64,000 nt of DNA, taken from NCBI GenBank assembly GCA_047518265.1, contig JAKZRG010000018.1, positions 1-64,000 on the forward strand. The letters run 5' to 3'. The stretch's first letter is position 1. Every line of letters begins with the position of its first letter. Both the position numbers and the translations under genes were made by a program. The notes below the pieces were generated by a model, which was given only the letters and a program-made list of their open reading frames with translations, searched no databases and was not told where the DNA came from. Shown here piece by piece: positions 7,872-16,172 of the stretch. This DNA is from Oceanospirillum sp047518265. GTDB taxonomy: Bacteria > Pseudomonadota > Gammaproteobacteria > Pseudomonadales > Halomonadaceae.

Positions 7872-10133
7872 ATGACGTCTCCCCATTCTGAAAGTTCAAT
7901 AGAATATGGCCCCGTAATTGCGCTTTTAGAATCCCTAGAGGTCTTTCAAGGACTTGAACCAAACCTGTTAAGTGAGATCGCACAGGTAGCCGAGCCCCTT
8001 AATGTTGCAGCTGGTACTTTTATATTTGATCACGAAGATGTTGCTGATTCTATTTTTTTAATCGAGTCAGGTACCCTGAATATGGTGCCATCTTCAGACA
8101 ATCCTGAGACTATTTTATCCCAATACCAACAGGGCGATATTATTGATCTGACCGTATTGGGTGGCCAGGTGACGCGCACATCTGCGGCTATTACCACGTC
8201 AATATCCCGCCTGTATCGCTTATCAAGATCTGTTTTCAAAAAGCTTCAAGACAAACACCCCGAAGGCTTTCGTACCTTCATTGATCGTCTGACAAAAACA
8301 ATCGAAATCATTCATCTAAAATCAGCGCTACAGGAAAGCTCCTCATTTTCAGAGCTGAGCGAAAATATCCTTGATGAGCTAAGCCGCCGGATGGAAATAA
8401 AGGTGATCCCCAGTGGTATTCAGCTAATCAACAAAGGAGATCCATCGGATTATATTTACTTTGTTGTTAGCGGACGCTTTTTGGTAATTGATGAAGTCGA
8501 TGGTGAAGAGATCCTGCTGCGTGATATTGATCGAGGGGAAGTGCTGGGTGAAATTGGCGTTATTCTAGGTGCTGGTCGTGCAGCCCATGTGCGCGCTGTT
8601 CGCGACTCCACCGTGGGACAGCTCAGCAAAGACGTGTTTGAGAGCATATTCAATCTACACCCCATCGCTGTAAACAAGGCCACAACCAAGATGATCGTTG
8701 ATCACTTGGTCACCCCCGCTCGTCCTCTTGGCACCACAATGCCACGTACTATCGCCTTGCTGCCCATTACATCGGGTGTACCGATCCAAAAAACAGGCGA
8801 AATGCTACAGGCTGCGCTATCTCAAAGGGGTTCTTCTTTAAGTATTAACGGGGAGATGATCGAAGCTTTAAGTGGGCTAAGCAATACAACCCAGATTCAT
8901 TCAAACGAATCATCTAAAACGTCTATCGTTAATGCTCTTAACGACTTAGAACGTACTCATAAGCACCTAATACTCATAGCCGACGATACCGATACAGCTT
9001 GGACACAGCGCTGTGTAAGACAAGCCGACGCCGTATTATTGCTGGGGGATGCTTCTGCTGAACCCGCAATCACCTCCTTAGAACATAAGATAAAAGACAT
9101 CACCGCTAACGAAGGTGTTAAATCGCATCTACTATTGTTACAGCCTTCTAATGCCACTGTCGCTCAAGGCACCATGGCTTGGTTAGAGCCCCGTGACTGC
9201 GCCATGCATCACCACCTTCGCCATGATAGCCAAGAGGATATTAAAAAACTGGCGCGCTTTTTAACAGGAGAAGCCATCGGCTTAGTACTGGGCGCAGGTG
9301 GTGGACGAGGACTGGCTCATATTGGTGTTATTCGCGCCATGAAAGATCTCGGCATTCCTATCGACTTTATTGGCGGTACAAGCGTAGGTGCCTTCATAGC
9401 CTGCCAAGCCGCCTTAGGCTGGACTCCTGATAAAGTGCTGGAGCAAAGCGGCCATATCACAAGGTCTTTTGCCGATATTCCGACACTACCTATCGTGTCA
9501 CTCTTTTCAGGTAAAAAAGCCTGTATCGTCACCGAAGCAGCTTTTGGGGACGCCTTGATCGAAGATCTACCCATGAAATACTTTGCCGTCTCCTGCAATA
9601 TCAGCCGCGCAGGAATGAAGGTTCATAATAGCGGCCCCATGGTAGAAGCCGTTTTATCCAGTAATGCAGCACCGGGGATTTATCCCCCCTACCCTCATAA
9701 TGAAGGGTTACTCGTGGATGGCGCCGCACTGAACAGTCTACCTGTTGATGTTATGGCAAAAGAAAACCCTGGTGGCATCGTTCTGGCCGTTAACGTTAAC
9801 CCGAAAAATGATATTCAAGGCCCCCCAGACTACGATGGCGCCCTGTCAGGCTGGTCAGTGCTCTTAAGCCGACTGAACCCATTTAAAAGATCCATAGAAG
9901 TACCCAGCATGGTTGAAGTACTGATGCGCGTATCCAGTATCGGCGGCACACTTGAACAAAGAAAAAACCGCGAAGCCTTCACTGACCTATATTTAGAACC
10001 GCCCCTAGATGACTTTTCTATAGTGGATTATAAGAAAATAGAACAGTTAGCCAATGCGGGATATGACTACTCGAAGCCTTTGCTGCAGGAATGGAAAAAT
10101 GAATTTGAGAAACAAGTTGGGCATTCCATTTAA
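7872..10133 (+). CDS. Patatin-like phospholipase with two cyclic-nucleotide-binding domains (NTE type)
   Basis: A 753-residue protein. Residues about 25-140 and 155-285 are two cNMP-binding-type beta-barrel domains. A middle region (about 290-450) follows. The patatin domain begins near 463 with the oxyanion loop G-A-G-G-G-R-G, the nucleophile in G-T-S-V-G (S504) and the catalytic aspartate in V-D-G-A (D616). This architecture is that of neuropathy-target-esterase-like lysophospholipases. It lies 52 bp after the NRPS and is likely in the same transcript, which hints at a lipid or acyl substrate for the cluster. It could instead be an unrelated membrane-lipid hydrolase that happens to sit there. 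No N-terminal membrane helix is evident. Confidence 0.87.
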   Translation: MTSPHSESSIEYGPVIALLESLEVFQGLEPNLLSEIAQVAEPLNVAAGTFIFDHEDVADSIFLIESGTLNMVPSSDNPETILSQYQQGDIIDLTVLGGQVTRTSAAITTSISRLYRLSRSVFKKLQDKHPEGFRTFIDRLTKTIEIIHLKSALQESSSFSELSENILDELSRRMEIKVIPSGIQLINKGDPSDYIYFVVSGRFLVIDEVDGEEILLRDIDRGEVLGEIGVILGAGRAAHVRAVRDSTVGQLSKDVFESIFNLHPIAVNKATTKMIVDHLVTPARPLGTTMPRTIALLPITSGVPIQKTGEMLQAALSQRGSSLSINGEMIEALSGLSNTTQIHSNESSKTSIVNALNDLERTHKHLILIADDTDTAWTQRCVRQADAVLLLGDASAEPAITSLEHKIKDITANEGVKSHLLLLQPSNATVAQGTMAWLEPRDCAMHHHLRHDSQEDIKKLARFLTGEAIGLVLGAGGGRGLAHIGVIRAMKDLGIPIDFIGGTSVGAFIACQAALGWTPDKVLEQSGHITRSFADIPTLPIVSLFSGKKACIVTEAAFGDALIEDLPMKYFAVSCNISRAGMKVHNSGPMVEAVLSSNAAPGIYPPYPHNEGLLVDGAALNSLPVDVMAKENPGGIVLAVNVNPKNDIQGPPDYDGALSGWSVLLSRLNPFKRSIEVPSMVEVLMRVSSIGGTLEQRKNREAFTDLYLEPPLDDFSIVDYKKIEQLANAGYDYSKPLLQEWKNEFEKQVGHSI

Positions 10134-10151
10134 AGTTTGTGGAATGCTCAA
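10117..10151 (+). terminator. Stem-loop at the end of the NRPS operon
   Basis: An inverted repeat, TTGGGCATTCCA (10117-10128) and TGGAATGCTCAA (10140-10151), matches at 11 of 12 pairs around an 11-base loop. It overlaps the last codons and stop of the patatin gene. No clear T-run follows, so it is either a weak terminator or a transcript-end stabiliser. Confidence 0.4.
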
Positions 10152-10247
10152 CGTGAACCCGTAAGGGTTAGCAAAAACGGCAAAGAAGAACTAGCTAAAG
10201 GTATTGTCATTGATGGCCAAATTCTGAGCCTGACTCATGTTCCGTAG
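10137..10247 (+). pseudogene. Fragment resembling a Phd/YefM-type antitoxin
   Basis: This frame reads 36 codons to a TAG at 10245 and contains A-Q-R-E-P-V-R-V-S-K-N-G-K, a pattern typical of the middle of Phd/YefM-family antitoxins. The frame is cut upstream by the TAA at 10131, within the patatin gene's end. No start codon or toxin partner is visible. I read it as a decayed antitoxin remnant next to the DarTG locus. The match is short and could be chance. Confidence 0.3.
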
Positions 10248-10515
10248 GTTGACTTTAGCGCGGTTTTTATACGCGAAAGGTGATGTAGGAAATGCTAAAC
10301 GCCTTTTCAAATCATCTGACAAAGTAGTCGCCCCTTCAGATTATGCCCTACGGGGCTTTCAGAGTCAGAAAGTACTTCTTCAGAGGCTCCCTAAGTCTAA
10401 GTTACAGTCTCCATATATAACATCGTATGCGACATATCCTATAAATAGTAACAATATGCCAAACACTGAGACTGATATTTTAATCTTTCTTTCATTCATT
10501 GGATGAACTCAAAAT

Positions 10516-10564
10516 ACATAACTATTAATCGGTTATACGGATGGCAAAGCCGTGCCTACAACCG
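10516..10564. repeat. Palindromic repeat, copy 1
   Basis: This ~49-bp stretch shares most positions with 55045-55093. It begins with ATAACTATTAA and then CGGTTATAC. Each copy folds on itself: here CGGTT pairs with AACCG, while in copy 2 GTTATA pairs with TATAAC. The outer arms differ between copies yet still pair, which suggests selection on structure. Confidence 0.5.
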
Positions 10565-10596
10565 TTTATAAAACATTCACAATAAGCGGCATATCT

Positions 10597-10628
10597 TTCG
10601 CGGATGCGCTTAGGCTTATCCACGCTAC
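10597..10628. repeat. REP-like palindrome, copy 1
   Basis: An imperfect palindrome built on GCGGATGCGC and GGCTTATCCACGC. It matches, in inverse orientation, the elements at 54521-54553 and 59688-59720. The GGATAAGC / GCATCC layout resembles common gammaproteobacterial REP-type elements. Confidence 0.5.
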
Positions 10629-10701
10629 AGATGGTTAAGCGCTATTAGTTTTTTGGGAAGAAAATACAAGGCATGACCCCCTATATCGTAAATGGTAAAA
10701 T

Positions 10702-10730
10702 TACCGAAATTTTTAATTCGGTAGTTTTTT
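10702..10730 (+). terminator. Terminator-like hairpin abutting the darT start
   Basis: TACCGAA (10702-10708) pairs with TTCGGTA (10717-10723) and is followed by T6 at 10725-10730, directly before the GTG start of darT. It has the form of an intrinsic terminator reading into darT, and it leaves no room for a ribosome-binding site. It probably limits toxin expression or insulates darT from upstream transcription. Confidence 0.5.
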
Positions 10731-11357
10731 GTGGCAACGTATACGGTTCCAACGCCAATTTATCATTTTACTCATATCCACAATCTTTCTGGATTGTTAA
10801 TGTCAGGGGCTATTCTGTCAAAAAATGAGATGATTGCTCAGAACGTGCAATATACCGATGCAGCATACGATTCAGTCCAGAACCAAAGACACGTACATCC
10901 TGTTCCTGTTATGCCTATGGGAACGATCCATGACTATGTCCCTTTTTATTTCAATAGTTTATCTCCAATGCTTTACGCTATTAAGTGCGGTAATGTGCCA
11001 GGTGTTAATCTTCAGGATATTATATTCTTTCAGTCCACAGCTCATACGGTTGAAGTAGCAGGTGCACCTTTTGTATTTACCGATGGGCATGCCATTATGG
11101 CACTAACTGATTTTTACAATGATCTGGCTGATTTAGGGGAGCTTCCTTGGGAAATTATCCACGCTCAGTATTGGAATGACTATTTGGATGGTAAACGCCT
11201 GCGACAATCGGAGTTTCTTGTGTATAAGCACTTTAGTTGGAATCTCGTTGAACGCATTGGCGTCTATAATCAGAACATGCAGAATTATGTGCAATCTATG
11301 CTACAAAATGCCCTGTACATCCCTGCTGTTGATGTTAAGCCAAATTGGTATTTCTAG
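10731..11357 (+). CDS. darT: DarT-type DNA ADP-ribosyltransferase toxin
   Basis: A 208-residue protein matching the DarT (DUF4433) fold. Y-H-F-T-H at 11-15 is the N-terminal NAD-site motif, N-Q-R at 51-53 carries the conserved arginine, and R-Q-S-E-F at 158-162 carries the likely catalytic glutamate E161. DarT transfers ADP-ribose from NAD+ onto bases of single-stranded DNA, which stalls replication; DarTG systems act in phage defence. The start is GTG at 10731. An in-frame TAG at 10722 rules out an upstream start, and the first internal ATG would remove the NAD-site motif. There is no Shine-Dalgarno sequence. darG follows at once, as in known DarTG operons. Confidence 0.9.
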   Translation: MATYTVPTPIYHFTHIHNLSGLLMSGAILSKNEMIAQNVQYTDAAYDSVQNQRHVHPVPVMPMGTIHDYVPFYFNSLSPMLYAIKCGNVPGVNLQDIIFFQSTAHTVEVAGAPFVFTDGHAIMALTDFYNDLADLGELPWEIIHAQYWNDYLDGKRLRQSEFLVYKHFSWNLVERIGVYNQNMQNYVQSMLQNALYIPAVDVKPNWYF

Positions 11358-11368
11358 TGGTGAATAAA

Positions 11369-12397
11369 ATGATTGAGTTCAAAACTGGAAACATTCTTAA
11401 AGATAATTCAGATGCCATCGTGAACACGGTTAACTGTGTTGGTGTTATGGGTAAGGGCTTGGCTCTCCAGTTTAAGAAGGCATATCCGGAAAACTTTAAA
11501 GAGTACAAAAAAGCGTGTGATAAAGGTCTGGTAAAAACAGGTGAAGTCTTCATCACAGAGCATAGCGATATTGTCTCCAAAAAGTGGATCATTAACTTCC
11601 CAACTAAGAACCATTGGAAAGGACGTTCAGAGATTAGCTATATCACACAGGGGCTGGATGACCTCATTCTTAACGTTCAGCGCTTTGGCATCAAGAGCAT
11701 TGCCATACCTCCTCTAGGTGCTGGCCTAGGAGGATTGGATTGGACAGAGGTAAGACAAGCCATTCTGGATAAACTGGGTCAGCTTGATGATGTTAAAGTC
11801 ACTGTATATGAGCCTGCTGGTAGTCCTCAGGCAAACCAGATTGTGAATAATACTCCCCGCCCAAAAATGACCAGAGGTCGAGCCCTTCTGATCAAATTAT
11901 TAGAGTTCTATTTCCAAAAGGGCTATAGCTGCTCAAAAATTGAAGTTCAGAAATTGGCTTACTTTCTACAAGAGTCAGGGCTTCATCTAAGGCTAGATTA
12001 TAAGCCCCATCATTTTGGCCCCTACGCCGATAATCTGAATCATGTTCTGGAAAGGATTGACGGCCACTTCATAACAGGTTTTGGTGATCGAGTAACCAAA
12101 TCTGAAATTCATCTGATTGAGCCTGCAATAGGTGAAGCCAATGATTTTCTGAAGAATGATCACGAAGCTTTACATTGTTTATCAAGAGTAGAACAGTTAA
12201 TTGATGGTTATGAAACCCCTCTCAGTATGGAAGTGATTTCTACCGTACACTGGGTAATTAAGCATGAACAATACCCATCCAATGATTTTGACGGTATCAG
12301 ATCTTTTATCCATCAATGGAACGAACATAAAGCATCTTGGAAAGATTCTTACCTAAAGAAAGCGATTCAGAGAATTGAAACTCAACAGTGGGCTTGA
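11369..12397 (+). CDS. darG: DarG antitoxin: macrodomain ADP-ribosyl hydrolase
   Basis: About 343 residues. The N-terminal macrodomain (about 1-155) has V-N-T-V-N-C-V-G-V-M-G-K-G-L-A and P-P-L-G-A-G-L-G-G-L, the ADP-ribose-binding loops. DarG removes ADP-ribose from DNA through this domain. The C-terminal part (about 165-343), which includes K-L-A-Y-F-L-Q, is the DarG tail that binds and neutralises DarT. I chose the ATG at 11369, where the family normally starts; an in-frame TTG at 11345 and GTG at 11360 would overlap or abut the darT stop (11355-11357). The two genes must be translated together. The pair is complete with motifs intact. Confidence 0.9.
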   Translation: MIEFKTGNILKDNSDAIVNTVNCVGVMGKGLALQFKKAYPENFKEYKKACDKGLVKTGEVFITEHSDIVSKKWIINFPTKNHWKGRSEISYITQGLDDLILNVQRFGIKSIAIPPLGAGLGGLDWTEVRQAILDKLGQLDDVKVTVYEPAGSPQANQIVNNTPRPKMTRGRALLIKLLEFYFQKGYSCSKIEVQKLAYFLQESGLHLRLDYKPHHFGPYADNLNHVLERIDGHFITGFGDRVTKSEIHLIEPAIGEANDFLKNDHEALHCLSRVEQLIDGYETPLSMEVISTVHWVIKHEQYPSNDFDGIRSFIHQWNEHKASWKDSYLKKAIQRIETQQWA

Positions 12398-12495
12398 ATG
12401 ATGCTGGTTATAAAAGAATGGGTTATCTGGCTTGCTTCTGAAGTATATAAAACAGGGAAAGATCAGGGAGGAGATCTCGGGAAAGAAGACCAACG

Positions 12496-12505
12496 CCCCC
12501 CCCCC
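12496..12505. repeat. C10 homopolymer tract
   Basis: Ten consecutive C bases lie in the non-coding gap between darG and the hemerythrin gene. Such a run is unusual in this moderate-GC sequence. It is not inside a reading frame, so there is no direct sign of phase variation. Confidence 0.7.
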
Positions 12506-12572
12506 GAAATCAATGTTAGTCGCTTATAACTCTAGAGGTTCTTAATAGATGATTTTTTGGGCTCAAATATTC

Positions 12573-12986
12573 CTACTGAGCCATAAAATCCCGATACTTC
12601 ATATCCTCTTGCAAAATATGACTTCGGAGCCACTTCTGTAGATAATCATTCACCAGATCCCCTATAACAAAAGGGCTTTGGGGAAAACGTGCATAGGTGG
12701 AACGAATGGTTTCCAGCCATTCGATAAACATTTTATGCTCTCTGGCATGTTCCTTTAGCTCTGGATAGTTGCACTTTTGCATATATTCTTCTTCCTTGGA
12801 AAAATGCTCCAGAGTGTACTTTTTCAATTGATCCAAAATACGGTTGATATAGTCGTGGCTGATGTCTGCGGCTTCCAGTGCGTTAATCAGATCAAACAGC
12901 TCTTTATGATCATCATCAATGCTGTCGTCACCAACACTTAACTCTGAACTCCAAGCTAATCTTTTGCTGTAATCCTGCTGACTCAT
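12573..12986 (-). CDS. Bacteriohemerythrin
   Basis: A 137-residue protein of the hemerythrin family, a four-helix bundle that binds O2 at a di-iron centre. The ligand motifs are visible in order: D-D-D-H-K-E-L early, H-F-S-K-E-E-E (HxxxE), H-A-R-E-H (HxxxH), and R-S-H-I-L-Q-E-D (HxxxxD). It is the last gene of a minus-strand run after the TRAP permease (16 bp gap). The natural partner process may be oxygen supply to ring-cleaving dioxygenases of the neighbouring lig genes, but this is inference. Confidence 0.9.
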   Translation of the reverse strand: MSQQDYSKRLAWSSELSVGDDSIDDDHKELFDLINALEAADISHDYINRILDQLKKYTLEHFSKEEEYMQKCNYPELKEHAREHKMFIEWLETIRSTYARFPQSPFVIGDLVNDYLQKWLRSHILQEDMKYRDFMAQ

Positions 12987-13001
12987 AATTAATACTCCTT
13001 G

Positions 13002-14288
13002 TTAAATTAGGCCAACAGCCAACACTGGAAACAGAATAATCAGAGCAAGGCGCACAATATCAGACAGTACAAATGGGAAGACGCCTTTAAAGATCTCTTT
13101 TATGGGGATATCCGGTGCCACGGATTTAATCACAAAGACATTCATGCCTACCGGCGGTGTAATCAAACCCAGCTCTACCGTAATCACCGCGACAATGCCA
13201 AACCAGATAGGATCGAAACCCGCGGCTTGAACCAGGGGATATACTACAGGCACCGTAAGCAATAGCATGGCGATACTGTCCATAACACAGCCCAGCAGTA
13301 TAAATAGCAGCAAGACACAGAAAAGAATCATATAGGGACTTAACTGCAGGCTATCCACGACCTCGACCAAAGAGAAAGAGATACGGGATACCGACAGGAA
13401 GTAACCAAATATCTCGGCACCTATGATCATAAAAAAGATCATAGAGGACATAAACAGAGTTTCCTGCACGGCATCTACAAACTGGTCAAAGTTCATGCCC
13501 CGCATTAAGGCAATAACAAAAGTGCCCGCCGCCCCCACGGATGCTGCCTCCGTTGGCGTAAACAAACCGGTGTAAATACCGCCAATAATCAGGGCAAAAA
13601 CTCCGGTAAAGGGTGTTAATCCTTTTAGACCGATTATTTTTTCCATCAAGGTGGTTTTCTCACCGGGCTGAGCCAAGTCAGGGTAGAGAGAAACCACTAT
13701 CGCAATGGTAATGCAGTACAACGCCAGCCCCAGCAGACCCGGAATCACACCGGCTATAAACATATCCCCTACGGATTGCTCCGTAATTAAAGCGTACAGC
13801 AGCAGGGCGATAGAGGGTGGAATCATAATACCCAGTGTACCGCCTGCGGCTAATGTGCCTGACGCAAGGGATTTGGCATAACCGTTCTTTTCCATTTCGG
13901 GCAAGGCAACGCGGGACATACTGGCTGCTGTTGCCATAGACGAGCCCGATATAGCCGAGAAAATACCGCAGGACGTTACCCCTGCCAGTGCCATCCCTCC
14001 CCGCCAGCTACCAAACAGCTTACGGGCACCGTCGAATAATTCCTGTGACATACGCGCTTTAGAAGCAAACACGCCCATCAAAATAAACATAGGTATGGGG
14101 CTAAAGCTGTAGTTGGATAATGTCTCAAACGGGCCACTATCTAGGATCGCCATGGCCGGATCAAAGGCAACAATCCAACTAAAACCGATAAAACCTGTAG
14201 CAGCCATCGCCAGGGCAATAGGCACCCGTACTGCGATCATCACCAGCATAGCGCCGATACAGATATAACCAATCAATGCACTGCTCAT
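13002..14288 (-). CDS. TRAP transporter large permease (DctM family)
   Basis: A 428-residue protein, almost entirely hydrophobic helices, with the DctM hallmarks: P-I-P-M-F-I-L-M-G, S-G-S-S-M-A-T-A-A, G-T-L-G-I-M-I-P-P-S and L-I-T-P-P-V-G-M-N-V-F. It is the ion-coupled transport subunit of a tripartite ATP-independent periplasmic importer. It overlaps the small permease gene by 4 bp. The substrate cannot be read from sequence; linkage to ligC suggests an aromatic or dicarboxylic acid such as protocatechuate. Confidence 0.93.
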   Translation of the reverse strand: MSSALIGYICIGAMLVMIAVRVPIALAMAATGFIGFSWIVAFDPAMAILDSGPFETLSNYSFSPIPMFILMGVFASKARMSQELFDGARKLFGSWRGGMALAGVTSCGIFSAISGSSMATAASMSRVALPEMEKNGYAKSLASGTLAAGGTLGIMIPPSIALLLYALITEQSVGDMFIAGVIPGLLGLALYCITIAIVVSLYPDLAQPGEKTTLMEKIIGLKGLTPFTGVFALIIGGIYTGLFTPTEAASVGAAGTFVIALMRGMNFDQFVDAVQETLFMSSMIFFMIIGAEIFGYFLSVSRISFSLVEVVDSLQLSPYMILFCVLLLFILLGCVMDSIAMLLLTVPVVYPLVQAAGFDPIWFGIVAVITVELGLITPPVGMNVFVIKSVAPDIPIKEIFKGVFPFVLSDIVRLALIILFPVLAVGLI

Positions 14289-14800
14289 GATAATTTCTCC
14301 TCATTCCAGAAAAAGAACAGACGAAAGGAGATCAGCAAAGCCGCCAGCGCCAGCATAGCGGTAGCAAATGAGCTAACCGCGTAGATATAGGCCAGAGGAA
14401 TCAACAGATCCTGAGTGGTTTCACCGGACATATCGGCGTGTTCAATGGCAAGGAGAAAGCGATAACTCATCCCTGCACCCAGTAGGAAAAAGCCCAGAAT
14501 ATAAATACCTTCCAGTATCGCTTTAGTACGAGCCTTCATATTTTCGGTAAAAAGATCAACAATCACCTGCGAACGTCCCACCGAGTAAGGTAGAGCAAAG
14601 AGAATGGTGAATAGCAAACCGTATTTAATCAGCTCAACACCGCCAATAAAGGTCAGATCCAGAGAACCCTCTGTCAGCTTGAAGATCCCCCGGCTGATAA
14701 CATCAGCCAGGGTAATAAACATCATGCTGACCAGGATTACACCGCTGATGACATGCAGAGAAAAGGCTGCACGTTCAAAGAGTTGGTCAAAAGTCTTCAT
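14285..14800 (-). CDS. TRAP transporter small permease (DctQ family)
   Basis: About 171 residues with four predicted membrane helices and the DctQ-like L-A-D-V-I-S-R-G and R-S-Q-V-I-V-D-L segments. I start it at the ATG at 14798-14800, which has an AGGAG site 6-8 bases upstream; a frame-extended start at 14833 lacks one. It forms the membrane partner of the large permease, with which it overlaps. Confidence 0.9.
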   Translation of the reverse strand: MKTFDQLFERAAFSLHVISGVILVSMMFITLADVISRGIFKLTEGSLDLTFIGGVELIKYGLLFTILFALPYSVGRSQVIVDLFTENMKARTKAILEGIYILGFFLLGAGMSYRFLLAIEHADMSGETTQDLLIPLAYIYAVSSFATAMLALAALLISFRLFFFWNEEKLS

Positions 14801-14905
14801 TCTTTTCTCCTGAAATAAGAGATACCTAAACAACAGTCCCTTGAAACAACAGCTGCCTGCAGCAATAGCCTTTTGAAAATAGTTGCCTGAAGCAATGGAG
14901 TATCC

Positions 14906-15934
14906 TTACTTACAGGTCAGTGCCAATTCTTGTGCACGGGCGTAGACTTTACGAGCAGGCAGACCTTTATCTTCTAGCTCAGCCAGGTACTCTTCAGAAG
15001 CCTGATCCAGTACCGGTTTCCAGGCAGGGTTATTGATACCGCCTTCAACTGTGTAAATGTTATGGCCCTTCTTAACGGCCTGTTCACGACCGATTACATC
15101 AATCTTGTCGAATACTTTTGCCGCAGTCTGAGACCAGGCCTGACCTGAGTTGTTGTCAATCACCTTCTGCAGATCCGAAGGCATGGCGTTGTAGACGTCT
15201 TTATTAATGGTTGCCACAAAGGCGAGCGTGTACAGACCACCTACTTCAGTGTGATAAGGGGTCAACTCGTTAATACGGAAGACCTTTTGCGCTTCCCAAG
15301 GTAGAGAAACACCATCAATCACACCACGCTGTACTGATTGATACGCTCGTGGTGCGGGCATACCTACCGGCTGAGCCCCCAGACCCTCCAATAACTTAGC
15401 CACTACCGCCGTTGGACGACGAATACGTAAACCTTCTAGATCAGCGGGCTCTTTCACATGGGTTTCTGTGGTGTGAATATGACCCTGGCCGTGGGTAAAT
15501 AGGAACAGAGGTTTGGTTTCTTTATATTCAGAGGCGATCAAACCTTCGTCATAAAGGGACTGCACAATACAGGAGCCATGGGTAGCATTTTTAGAAATCC
15601 CCGGCAGTTCTACAATCTGGGTCAATGGAAAACGATTGGCGGTATACCCCTGAATAGTCAGGCTTACATCGGCAATACGGTTTTTCACCGCATCATACAG
15701 TGCTGGAGGCTTGGCCAGGGTTGAAGAAGGATACACTTCAACCTTAATACGTCCCTGAGACTCACGCTCTACCGCCTCAGCCCATGGCATTACAATGTCT
15801 TTATGCTGACCAGCAACGGGTGGAAAGAAGTGGCCTAACCGGAGGGTATACTCCGCGGCTTGTGCTGGCATTTGAGTCAGTAAAGCTGAAGTGGCAACGG
15901 CTGCTAATGCAGCTTTTTTAATTGTTACTTTCAT
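14906..15934 (-). CDS. TRAP transporter substrate-binding protein (DctP family)
   Basis: A 342-residue periplasmic protein with a signal peptide ending A-Q-A-A near residue 27. It shows the DctP pattern: L-R-L-G-H-F at the mature start, L-E-G-L-R-I-R-R-P-T-A with the carboxylate-binding arginine, and Q-R-G-V-I-D-G-V. Family members bind organic acids for delivery to the DctQM permease. The gene is first of the three TRAP genes, 105 bp before the small permease, and lies downstream of ligC and the aldo/keto reductase on the same strand. Confidence 0.92.
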   Translation of the reverse strand: MKVTIKKAALAAVATSALLTQMPAQAAEYTLRLGHFFPPVAGQHKDIVMPWAEAVERESQGRIKVEVYPSSTLAKPPALYDAVKNRIADVSLTIQGYTANRFPLTQIVELPGISKNATHGSCIVQSLYDEGLIASEYKETKPLFLFTHGQGHIHTTETHVKEPADLEGLRIRRPTAVVAKLLEGLGAQPVGMPAPRAYQSVQRGVIDGVSLPWEAQKVFRINELTPYHTEVGGLYTLAFVATINKDVYNAMPSDLQKVIDNNSGQAWSQTAAKVFDKIDVIGREQAVKKGHNIYTVEGGINNPAWKPVLDQASEEYLAELEDKGLPARKVYARAQELALTCK

Positions 15935-16172
15935 TGTTTTCTCCAGATATATGCATGAAATTAATTATTTTTGTTGTAAAAAAGCCGAGCGAGCCCGGCA
16001 GGGTCACTTAATCAGTGATTCTTGCTATTGCGATACTAAAGTTGAGGATCAGTCTTTAAACCAGAGTTGAGAGCAACTCTTAGAGCAGATCTTAGAAAAT
16101 CTCTTAAAAACAACGTTTAAAACTGTTCTTAACAAGAGCTAAGGCCAGCGCACAACGCTAGCCTTTAGAAAC

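Noticed and set aside
10237..10506. Plus-strand frame of 89 codons before darT
   Set aside because: No ribosome site and no family character; it overlaps the end of the antitoxin-like fragment in another frame.
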